Assembly: GCA_937898895.1 (NCBI GenBank)
Contig: CALDKL010000040.1
Coordinates: forward strand, 1 to 13,972
DNA length: 13,972 nucleotides
Reading direction: 5' to 3'
Source: an uncultured Verrucomicrobiae bacterium
GTDB taxonomy: Bacteria > Verrucomicrobiota > Verrucomicrobiia > Verrucomicrobiales > DEV007
Position numbers and translations under genes: made by a program. Each line of letters opens with the position of its first letter. Positions within the stretch are counted from its first letter, which is position 1. The notes under the pieces are model-generated. The model was not told where the DNA came from. It searched no databases and was given only the letters and a program-made list of their open reading frames with translations. Of this stretch, positions 9,101-13,972 are shown piece after piece.

Positions 9101-12100
9101 TGCTGAGGATCAGTCCGCCGCTGTGAATATTGATCTGGCCCCCATTGAAGATCATGTCGTTGGTGCTCGATTCCTCATCCACGCGCAGGGCATAGACGTT
9201 TTTGGTACCAGTGAGGGTCGTGTCACCCCATCCACCTGAAAACCGCACAATTTCGGTGCCGGTGAAGGGAGTGAGGAAGGCGTTTCCGCCGCCCCCTACC
9301 GGAGTCCCCGTAACGAAGGGGGCGTTGGTGAATCCCGTGGTGCTGTTGTAGCTCAGGAAGGTGCGCCGAGTCGCATTGACCATCCAGGGATCCACCATGC
9401 CGTTGGTGAGGGTGGGGGCCGCGCCCGTGAGAATCAACTTCATCGACTCGATATTGAGGGATCCGAGCTGGTCGGAGTTTTCGCGAATGGTCAGCGTGCT
9501 CTGCCCGTCCCGGGTGAGACTCGGGGTTTTGAGAAGCATCTGACTTCCGCCTGCATTGCGTTCCAGAGTGATGCCCGCCCCCCCCTTCACCGTGATCGCC
9601 CCGACCGTTTCCGAGTTCACCCGGGCGTAGTTGGTGATCAGATTGAGGCCGGCTCCGTCGAGCGTGAGCGGGGTGGCATCGCCCAGCTTGTTTTCGGTGT
9701 TGGCTCCACCCAGATTGCTCTCGTTCAAACGTGAGATAAAGATCGTGTCCGCGACATCCATGTTGTAATCGAGCCGCAGGTTGCCGCCGGGCCGGAGGTT
9801 CAGGGTGTTGACCTGGGCACCCGTGTCATCGGTCAGCCGGCCGGCACCGCGCAGGGTGAGGCGTCCATACACATCAAAGACCGATGAAGCACTGTCGCCG
9901 GTGATCTCGAGGATGGTGCCGATACTGCCGCCGTCCGCAGCCCGAAAAATCGTCGTGTTTCCGGTGTAGTCCTGATTGCCATAGAATCGGATCACTGCTC
10001 CGGTATTGCTCGGAGTGCCTCCCGCAAAGACCGGAGATTTGCCAAGTTCGACTGCGGCGCTGCCGGTGAGCACCTTCTCCTCGGTGAAGCTCAGGTAGCC
10101 CCCGCCCGAGCCGCCGAAGCGGTAGATGCCATTGCTGCCAGCCCCCAGGGTATCCGCGGTGTAAAAAGTGGTGTTGATTGCGGACAGCCCCCAGTTTCCG
10201 TTGCCGATGCGCGCCATGTCGAGCGGCTCCGTCCAGATGCCCTCGTTAAGTCCGAACGAAAGGGATCCATCGGTCAGCGAGCGCAGCCCGTAGTCCGCCA
10301 GTGGTTGGTTGGTCAGCAAATCCACTCGTGTCGTGGAGCCTCTCTCCGAACCGAAGATGCGCACTTCCTGCCCCTGTGCGGTGAGGATGTTCGACGGGGC
10401 GGCAAGGCGGATGGCAGAGCCCTGGTTGATCACGATGTCCCCGGTGCCCGCGTTCGCCGTGGCGAGCGGCACAAAGCTCGTCCCCGGCGAGAGGATGTCA
10501 TCGCGCCCGCGGGTTGCAAAATAGAGCGTTCCGCCCGTGACGACGAGACCGCCGCTCCAGGTAGCACTGCTGTCGCCACCCAGAGAGAGATCGGACCCGC
10601 CCGTCTTGTTGAGCGTGTAGCCGTTTCCGCCATCGGTGACTCCTCCGGCAAGCACAAGGGGATATTCCGTCTGGATGAGAGCGTTGTCGTTCAGCGTCGT
10701 GGCTCCGTCGAAGCGGGTATAGACGGAGGATCCTCCGGTGATGTAAAAGCGGTTCCGATCAAGGGACAGGGTTCCGAGCGTGAGCAGCTTGTTCGACGCG
10801 CCGCCGAGCCGATAGGTGTCCAGGGTGCTGTTCCCCCCCTGAACGACGACATCGTTGCCGAGGGCTATGCGCTGCGCGTTGCTGGTGTTGTCGCCGTTGG
10901 TGTAGAGTTCCCACTCACCGCCGCGCAAAATGACGGTGGTGTTGCCGGGCAGGGCTCGGGAGACATCCTCCGGCGTGGCGATCGACTGGTCGTTGATATG
11001 CGTCTGCACGACACCCCGCGAGATCTGGAGAGTGTCGAGCGAGTTTGGCTTGCTGCCGTTGATATTGGAGAGTATGAGCCGCCCGCTGCCCACCATGTGC
11101 AACATCGATCCCGCTCCACCGATGATCTGCCCGTCAAAAGTGGTGCTGGCACCATTGCTGCCCACCGTGAGGGTGGCGGTGCCCAGATCAACGGTGCCGG
11201 CTGATGCCTGGAAGCCGTTGCTCGGATTGATCGAGGCGAGCCCGCCGAATTCCTGGTCGTGGTTGTTGAACACGATCGAGGTACCAGGCGAGAGAGTGAT
11301 CGTTCCGCCGAAGCGCACCGTTTGATTTTCGACGAGCGGAAACACGTTTGCGGTGGTGAGATTGAACGCGCCGCGATTCAACTCGATGTTGCCCTGCAAG
11401 GTCTGCGGCACTCCGATATCGAGAGTCCCCGGACCATACTTGACCATCGCCGTGGCGAAGGTGTTGTTCGCGTTGTTGCGCACATTCGCGATGGGCACTC
11501 CGAGGGTCGAAGCGGCGGCATCGTCCGTGTACAAATAGAGCGTCGTCAATCCGATGTTGATCTCCGAACCGGCCGCACCGGTGAGATCCGCTCCGGCATT
11601 GAGGAGAATGCCCCCCTCATTGGCCGGGGTGGCCAAATCACCCACATTCAGCGTGAAGGTGCCGAGATTCACATTCGCGTCCGTGCGGAAGGCAAAGACG
11701 GAGCGATCCGCCGTGAGCGTTCCCCCGGTCCCGCCCGCATTGAAGACCTGGGTGCTGCCAGACGCCGTGTCGAGGTCGCCCGCGCCGCCGTAGGTGGCCG
11801 TCACCACGCTGTTGCCTGACATGGTGACAAAATCCGCCGCATTGCTCGCTCCGTTCTGCGTTCGGATCGCAAAGGGACCGACAATCGTATGGATGAGCGA
11901 AGGGGCCGTGGTGAAGGTGAAACGCTCCTCCCCGCCGAGATCGCCGCGCTGCGGAACAAAGGTGACCGTGCCCTGGCCACTGCGGACCAGGGAGGCGAAA
12001 TTCAGCTCCGTGTTGAAGGTGTCGGCGGCGAGGTCATTCGCGACGAGACGCGCCCCCCCGGAGAAGGTGAGACTGCCCGTGGTGGAAGTGACGGAATGCG

Positions 12101-13972
12101 CCGTCGGAGCCGACAGGCCATTGATCTGCAGAGTGCCATCCACCATCGAAACGGCGGCGTTCGCACCAAACGGGCTGCCACTGGTGGCCTGGGCCTGGCC
12201 GATGAGTGTGCCCTGCGTGACCATCGTGGTGCCAGTGTAGGTGTTGCCCGTACCCGTCCCCGGATCCAGAATGACCGTGCCGCTGCCCTGTTTGTCGATG
12301 CCGTAGCCGCCGCTGATCACCCCGGTGAAGCTCACATCCCCGCCCGCGACCGCCGTAAGGGCCATGCCACGAGTGGAGAGATTCACATTGCCGGAGAAGG
12401 CCTTCGCCCCGGCGTCGAGACCGCCGAGGGTCTGCACATCACCCGTGGCCGTATTGATGAAATTGCGGTTGATGGTGCGCACCCCTGAAGCAAGGATCTG
12501 CGTGAGGACACTGTTGCGAAAGGTCACATTCGAAGTCGCGGCACCGAGCGCGTTGTCATGACCCAGCACCAGATATCCGCTGCTGATTGTGGTGCTGCCC
12601 AGGTAGGTGTTGTTGCCATCCAGCCGGAGGGTGCCGGAGTCGTTCTTTTCCAGATCATTCCCCGCCGCACCGGAGAGCACGCCCGTGATCGTCGTCCGCG
12701 CCCCGCGGGTGCGCAGGGCAATGTCGCGATTCAGGGTGAGAGCCCCGAGTTCCACCTTGTAACCACTGGAGCCGTCGAAAAAGATCGCGCTGTTGTCCCC
12801 GCCACCGAGGGAGTAGGTGCCGCTGTGGCCAATCGTGAGCGAGGGGATCTGGATGGTTTGGTTCTCCGAACCGGGTCCGGTCGGACCGACCGCAATGATC
12901 CGGTCGCTGCCATCATTGCCACCGGCGGTAGAGATGGCATTGTCGAACAGGAAGGGGCCGACACCGTTGATGCGATACTCCAATTGCGCCGTGCGGTCGC
13001 TGTTGGTCGAAAAGGCAATCGTCGAACCCGCCACGCCCGCCGCACCGGTATGCCCGAGGACGAGCCTGCCCTGGGTCAGGGTGGTGGTTCCGTCGTAGGT
13101 GTTGTCTGCGTTGAGGATGAGCACCCCACCGTAGGCCTTGGAGAGGGATTGCGTCCCGGTCGCCTGATTGGCGATGACGCCGTTGACGATCAGGGTACCG
13201 ACTCCTGCAAAATAGCTGTTGTCATAACCCGTTGCCAAGGTCAGGGTGTTGGTCGAGTTGTGCATGGTGATGTCGTTCACCTCCACTTCGGTGTAGTTGG
13301 AGCCAACCGAATAGACGTTCAGGGTACGGTTGGCATCGAAGGTCAGGTTGCCGATTTGCACTCGATTGTAGTATCCCCCGTTCAAAGTCGTCGCCCGGAT
13401 CGTGCTCGTACCCCCGCCAATGTTGAGGTTTCGCGCCGCATACTGGGTATCCACAGAGTCGCCGTAGCTGCCTGCAGCCGCATCGAGGCGCAATTCGCCC
13501 GCACGCAGGACGAGGTCCGCCGAACCTCCGCCCAGCGCCCCATTTTCCCCCACCCAAAGCAATCCACCCTGACCGACGGTAACCTGGCCGGTGTAGCTCT
13601 GCGCCTTCGGAAGATAGATCGTGCCGTCGGTGTAATAGCGATCCGTTCCGTCCGGGGCACCGACGATCAGCGGCGTGGGAGACCCGAGCGCGTCATCCGT
13701 CAGCACATTGGCGTTTGCGATGGTGAGCACACCGGAATTGTAGATGTGGCCACCGAGACGATAGGCGGGGACGCCTCCGCCGGTAGGGGAAAGGGTGGTG
13801 CCGGTGAACACGCCATTGCCGGTGTCCGCCCCGAACCAGGCCTCCACATTCGGGGCCACGGTCCGGATCTGGCCGGGAAGATCCTCCTGAAAATCATCGA
13901 GGTCGCTGATGGTCACCGAGAGACGCCGTGCCTGGCCGCTCGGGTTGTTGGTAATCAGAACATGGTTCCCAC
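3189..13972 (-). CDS. Giant PATR-repeat surface protein with PEP-CTERM tail, N-terminus beyond window
   Basis: The open frame runs from a TAA at 3189-3191 to the right edge, at least 3,593 codons. A GTG at 13914-13916 is not the true start, because the frame continues upstream (reading HVLITNNPSGQARRLSV). The protein is rich in Gly, Thr, Asn, Ser and Val with no cysteine that I could find. It contains at least a dozen PATR-type repeats (K-x-G-x-GTL-x-L, then NTY-x-G-T-T-x-V, then G-x-L-x-LG), which stack as a right-handed beta helix in classical passengers. Between them are longer non-PATR modules, two clearly duplicated. The end is AVPEPGTW, a hydrophobic stretch, then an Arg/Lys-rich tail: a PEP-CTERM signal for exosortase processing. 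No autotransporter beta-barrel is present. A role in adhesion, matrix or surface layer is inference. It converges on the EEP gene; its promoter is outside the window. Confidence 0.9.
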   Translation of the reverse strand, partial: GNHVLITNNPSGQARRLSVTISDLDDFQEDLPGQIRTVAPNVEAWFGADTGNGVFTGTTLSPTGGGVPAYRLGGHIYNSGVLTIANANVLTDDALGSPTPLIVGAPDGTDRYYTDGTIYLPKAQSYTGQVTVGQGGLLWVGENGALGGGSADLVLRAGELRLDAAAGSYGDSVDTQYAARNLNIGGGTSTIRATTLNGGYYNRVQIGNLTFDANRTLNVYSVGSNYTEVEVNDITMHNSTNTLTLATGYDNSYFAGVGTLIVNGVIANQATGTQSLSKAYGGVLILNADNTYDGTTTLTQGRLVLGHTGAAGVAGSTIAFSTNSDRTAQLEYRINGVGPFLFDNAISTAGGNDGSDRIIAVGPTGPGSENQTIQIPSLTIGHSGTYSLGGGDNSAIFFDGSSGYKVELGALTLNRDIALRTRGARTTITGVLSGAAGNDLEKNDSGTLRLDGNNTYLGSTTISSGYLVLGHDNALGAATSNVTFRNSVLTQILASGVRTINRNFINTATGDVQTLGGLDAGAKAFSGNVNLSTRGMALTAVAGGDVSFTGVISGGYGIDKQGSGTVILDPGTGTGNTYTGTTMVTQGTLIGQAQATSGSPFGANAAVSMVDGTLQINGLSAPTAHSVTSTTGSLTFSGGARLVANDLAADTFNTELNFASLVRSGQGTVTFVPQRGDLGGEERFTFTTAPSLIHTIVGPFAIRTQNGASNAADFVTMSGNSVVTATYGGAGDLDTASGSTQVFNAGGTGGTLTADRSVFAFRTDANVNLGTFTLNVGDLATPANEGGILLNAGADLTGAAGSEINIGLTTLYLYTDDAAASTLGVPIANVRNNANNTFATAMVKYGPGTLDIGVPQTLQGNIELNRGAFNLTTANVFPLVENQTVRFGGTITLSPGTSIVFNNHDQEFGGLASINPSNGFQASAGTVDLGTATLTVGSNGASTTFDGQIIGGAGSMLHMVGSGRLILSNINGSKPNSLDTLQISRGVVQTHINDQSIATPEDVSRALPGNTTVILRGGEWELYTNGDNTSNAQRIALGNDVVVQGGNSTLDTYRLGGASNKLLTLGTLSLDRNRFYITGGSSVYTRFDGATTLNDNALIQTEYPLVLAGGVTDGGNGYTLNKTGGSDLSLGGDSSATWSGGLVVTGGTLYFATRGRDDILSPGTSFVPLATANAGTGDIVINQGSAIRLAAPSNILTAQGQEVRIFGSERGSTTRVDLLTNQPLADYGLRSLTDGSLSFGLNEGIWTEPLDMARIGNGNWGLSAINTTFYTADTLGAGSNGIYRFGGSGGGYLSFTEEKVLTGSAAVELGKSPVFAGGTPSNTGAVIRFYGNQDYTGNTTIFRAADGGSIGTILEITGDSASSVFDVYGRLTLRGAGRLTDDTGAQVNTLNLRPGGNLRLDYNMDVADTIFISRLNESNLGGANTENKLGDATPLTLDGAGLNLITNYARVNSETVGAITVKGGAGITLERNAGGSQMLLKTPSLTRDGQSTLTIRENSDQLGSLNIESMKLILTGAAPTLTNGMVDPWMVNATRRTFLSYNSTTGFTNAPFVTGTPVGGGGNAFLTPFTGTEIVRFSGGWGDTTLTGTKNVYALRVDEESSTNDMIFNGGQINIHSGGLILSSDDSNRVDFNSTNLYFGDGTTPVEGIVYAGHYTPNQRFGGVLTAANLTFDGPGGFQVTNTANAITGTIQLNGGRLYLDGAGTQGTASEIILHGNYANNSGGNQMPDLRLRHNSATTTFTGLTVTVAENVGQALIQAEKYTGSSTSSEVRFQNLNIGGTTGPAGTLLRLYNSNSNGQVLGTTTIGGTSAVGMNVNGNTWRLNGSVTSAAPIVKTGDGVLHMNGDNSGFTGGFTLNRGEWRLTASGTANYDVGGTGDVELDYGTLRMAISGASSVFTAPGQDISVNGLVIFTTDRNGGSSGTRTIGVNNLGNVFRTSNSPYLVFDASSWGDTIVLENKLVIEDSPVFRIDDTPFWLRDVVSGSGTFNKAGIWYVHFDNNAANTFSGGYNAFTGHTSVRQTNATLGTGPVQIFAGAGLSLVSTASLGTTGLTNVFTSGTAAPVIGTRTIANFNAITAAVASVVRGTGVGELSIDNGQSLSVDPLMASRDGGKFNLWNLGAGDGGGNLTANSVTPWGTGGAEWRLGGAESTLTANPVTDGADQFAGAGHRMILGIAHTVSGYGTVTFAANGNNSYDGGTLVTRSRNMDGGYRGLALSVQGGAVGTGTTFRTPLGTGQIDVYGDMRYEGSSGTAVTTGGLTNANVLVLHPGSRLRFDNNSPFTGSGTTGNRATGTLGGGGRWADAVGITLNGAVLEMYGDNSDHIANREIIGDLTIAGGSEVVLRRDTGDWVELSVGNLTRSGTGTLQIAGMVYFTNTADMLGTVASNVDSALFLAANGSSLMNNNMVDPWIVSRFDNNFVKYDATLGFRTITQGSAPANYLTSVGGAVDTTDLPLNNGTEILNLTTATGVLGANLDLYALRTDRSIDNSADNAFDRIIIRSGGLMQVNNQPTINADLYFGPSGNGDGEALIHANDDYLLINGKIHAATVTKFGQSTLSIRSDQPQFSGVWNVNNGRLEFRTPGGQGSGEVVLNGAHLSDRDNVYNLTELSYYYNSSTPDLFTWSGGKITVNEMGLIRSVAASDRLDQIPAIDLKTYGGGHEGIVFLQADAWRHTMRTGTVTLYDHYLISVDATTHGPGSSTGVQLGAGSGAGGLNNQGLYDVRTSGDGILSLGDNSASFTGVGRTFSVGDGTVRVLHNGAFGSGDVTAYARSTSAIEIATGNFVPTATLVQEPGSIERWARSDARGSGNYTFADGVHWQIFTDVSGTRTIDLAGGSIMGYLPQDYDEIAVIQTIRSGVTINLTKDSYLGQIYPAGSSSGSNHFIYDMGKFNTSTNLNPSDVGLRGSYLVIDGNITGSFDLTKVGQDVIKLAGSNSFGDLYIEGGILQIGRTNALSATTVVSTRGLGEADGVLDLNGYDQEIGGLTGPGGTIRNSAFERKTLTVNQAGDSSYAGRIDGGIHLAKAGAGTLELTAANSFVGSTTVSGGILALNGAVGSNTTLRTDGNLSTDDDLVISGGTLEVRESEQIADNASIRMTAGTFHFGALTGKTETVGEFTNSGGTFTTGDNTVFGSEDGFTFSGGTSTVSDGGLVEADHFLITDGTNTVEGGTTGGLLHVLSGGKGLEFGGTNSPTLLLEADNAVAGRLLLEADVTVNNTLTSGTAAILPTGSGTNPGTVDLGGVSRNFVIGDGSAANDLHIGAQIANGGIVKTGQGTLRLSAANTYQGTTVVNGGWVSIEAEANLGAAPVVANPAQLTLDGGGLRATATFTIDDATRGITLGSNGGAFDVDAGQTLTVGGIVAGDTGDLIKRGDGALVLTAANTYSETMHGPEVNHGTLLESGALIVNNTTGSGTGDGDVVVVGGTLSGFGSIGGDVKFATDAGATITTAFDGISDRTLAIGGNLDMKKGNTWLVDLVENVDGASSRVDITGTLTMMSDTTLTFNTTGAFTADNVYTIATYGSLSGLFTYGGTPWLDDTERLIGGNRYLLNYNDTGNAITLTAVPEPGTWLVVTLFSAFGVWIRKRGRRNAPRRGGE
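3192..3293 (-). other. PEP-CTERM sorting signal of the giant protein
   Basis: The last 34 residues begin VPEPGTW, followed by the hydrophobic stretch LVVTLFSAFGVWI and the basic cluster RKRGRR. This is the three-part PEP-CTERM layout recognised by exosortases in Gram-negative bacteria that make exopolysaccharide. The tail after the basic cluster (NAPRRGGE) is somewhat longer than usual. The residues just before it (YLLNYNDTGNAITLTA) match the usual lead-in of PATR/PEP-CTERM proteins. Confidence 0.9.
3756..3878 (-). repeat. PATR repeat, last before the C-terminal region
   Basis: It reads LIKRGDGALVLTAANTY, then an atypical insertion (SETMHGPEVNHGT), then LLESGALIVNN. The usual G-T-T-x-V strand is replaced by this insertion. 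It is followed by a non-repeat stretch (SGFGSIGGDV, then ITGTLTM) that leads to the PEP-CTERM tail. Confidence 0.75.
4065..4175 (-). repeat. PATR repeat, near-consensus
   Basis: It reads IVKTGQGTLRLSAANTYQG, then TTVVNGGWVSIEAEANLG. It is one of the closest matches to the PATR consensus in this protein. Confidence 0.9.
4809..4913 (-). repeat. PATR repeat, near-consensus
   Basis: It reads LAKAGAGTLELTAANSFVG, then STTVSGGILALNGAVG. All three strands of the PATR pattern are present. Confidence 0.9.
5112..5216 (-). repeat. PATR repeat
   Basis: It reads LTKVGQDVIKLAGSNSFG, then DLYIEGGILQIGRTNAL. The GTL position is DVI, otherwise the spacing is standard. Confidence 0.8.
5682..5789 (-). repeat. 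Diverged PATR-like repeat
   Basis: It reads ILSLGDNSASFTGVG, then RTFSVGDGTVRVLHNGAFGSG. The leading K-x-G is replaced by RTSGDG just upstream; the rest keeps the pattern. Confidence 0.6.
6210..6329 (-). repeat. PATR repeat closing module copy C
   Basis: It reads VTKFGQSTLSIRSDQPQFSG, then VWNVNNGRLEFRTPGG. It directly follows the LYFG block of the duplicated module, the order seen in related PATR proteins. Confidence 0.75.
6412..7549 (-). repeat. Long non-PATR module, copy C
   Basis: This protein module is marked in order by EWRLGG (7534-7549), DVYG (about 7245), a PG-x-x-LRFD strand, a Gly/Asp loop, NLTRSGTGTLQI, MVDPWIV (about 6738-6760), LDLYALRTD (about 6525-6551) and ADLYFG (6412-6427). 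The same markers recur in the same order in copy B with an offset of about 2.6 kb. At DNA level the stretch ATCCAAGGATCCACCATG differs from copy B at a single base. This is a duplicated internal domain; I cannot name it. Confidence 0.75.
8370..8474 (-). repeat. PATR repeat, mid-protein
   Basis: It reads IVKTGDGVLHMNGDNSGFTG, then GFTLNRGEWRLTASG. It lies in the linker between module copies B and C. Confidence 0.8.
9051..10125 (-). repeat. Long non-PATR module, copy B
   Basis: Markers in order: IYRFGG (about 10111-10128), FDVYGRLTL (about 9875), LRPGGNLRLDY, LTRDGQSTLTI, MVDPWMV (about 9378-9401), NVYALRVD (about 9176-9199) and TNLYFG (about 9051-9068). It is collinear with copy C. It is preceded by a block reading PLDMARIGNGNWGLSA, which has no clear equivalent in copy C. 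Confidence 0.75.
10506..10613 (-). repeat. PATR repeat
   Basis: It reads LNKTGGSDLSLGGDSSATWSG, then GLVVTGGTLYFATRG. The NTY position reads ATW. Confidence 0.75.
11355..11447 (-). repeat. Diverged PATR repeat closing module copy A
   Basis: It reads MVKYGPGTLDIGVPQTLQG, then NIELNRGAFNLT. It follows the LYLY block of the partial module copy A, as the repeat at 6210-6329 follows copy C. Confidence 0.7.
11521..11883 (-). repeat. Non-PATR module, diverged partial copy A
   Basis: It reads VGPFAI (about 11866-11883), then ADFVTMSG, VFAFRTD (about 11679-11699) and TLYLYTDD (about 11521-11545). These correspond to VDPW(M/I)V, FVKYDA or FLSYNS, (V/L)YALR-x-D and LYFG of copies B and C. The first half of the module (YRFGG and DVYG markers) is not recognisable here. 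Its offset to copy B is about 2.5 kb, close to the B-to-C offset. Confidence 0.6.
12198..12299 (-). repeat. PATR repeat with small insertion
   Basis: It reads IDKQGSGTVILDPGTGTGN, then TYTGTTMVTQGTLIG. A short Gly/Thr insertion precedes the NTY-x-G strand. Confidence 0.85.
12543..12653 (-). repeat. PATR repeat, near-consensus
   Basis: It reads LEKNDSGTLRLDGNNTYLG, then STTISSGYLVLGHDNALG. All strands match the family pattern. Confidence 0.9.
13041..13145 (-). repeat. PATR repeat, near-consensus
   Basis: It reads LSKAYGGVLILNADNTYDG, then TTTLTQGRLVLGHTGA. It shares the ending LVLGH with the repeat at 12543-12653, suggesting a recent common origin of these two. Confidence 0.85.
13525..13619 (-). 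repeat. Partial PATR repeat near the visible N-terminal side
   Basis: It reads IYLPKAQSYTGQVTVGQGG, then LLWVGENGALGGG. Only the second half of the repeat (x-YTG-x-V-x-V-x-x-G-x-L-x-VG) is clear. It is preceded by an AYRLGG block (about 13749-13766) resembling the first marker of module copies B and C. Confidence 0.6.

Noticed and set aside
3189..13972. A CRISPR array or DNA-level tandem repeat, suggested by recurring words such as GGTG-rich and TTGCCG-rich stretches.
   Set aside because: The recurrence comes from protein-level repeats with common Gly/Thr/Asn codons; there are no identical repeats with regular spacers.

Overview
This window is GC-rich and looks like a chromosomal piece of a Gram-negative bacterium of the Planctomycetota/Verrucomicrobiota type, most likely Verrucomicrobiota. 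The main reason is the right three quarters of the window: one enormous secreted protein built from autotransporter-associated beta-strand (PATR) repeats that ends in a PEP-CTERM sorting tail, a combination typical of that group. The taxon is an inference; no rRNA or marker gene is present to fix it.

Layout. (1) Positions 1-677, plus strand: the end of a type I 3-dehydroquinate dehydratase (shikimate pathway), cut at the left edge. (2) 686-1615, minus strand: an exported GH25 (lysozyme-like) protein whose usual catalytic acids are substituted. It converges on the dehydratase with 8 bp between stop codons. (3) 1616-1753: a short divergent intergenic region with nested inverted repeats. (4) 1754-2014 and 2037-3002, plus strand: a TatA-type translocase subunit followed after 22 bp by a secreted endonuclease/exonuclease/phosphatase (EEP) family enzyme, probably one transcript. 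(5) 3003-3188: an intergenic region between convergent genes, largely filled by an imperfect palindrome of about 123 bp whose arms carry a 9-bp rhythm. (6) 3189 to the right edge, minus strand: a single open frame of at least 3,593 codons for the giant PATR/PEP-CTERM protein; its N-terminus lies outside the window.

How the genes fit together. Most of what is encoded acts outside the cytoplasm: a Tat translocase subunit, an exported GH25-like protein, a secreted EEP enzyme and a giant surface protein. Nothing shows that they form one system. The giant protein should need Sec export and an exosortase, neither of which is seen here.

The most noteworthy signals are: the long-range internal duplication inside the giant protein, with a non-PATR module of about 360-380 residues occurring twice about 2.6 kb apart and a diverged third partial copy; the degenerate active site of the GH25 protein; and the palindromic element between the EEP gene and the giant gene. 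I found no CRISPR, phage, transposase, defence system, tRNA or rRNA.
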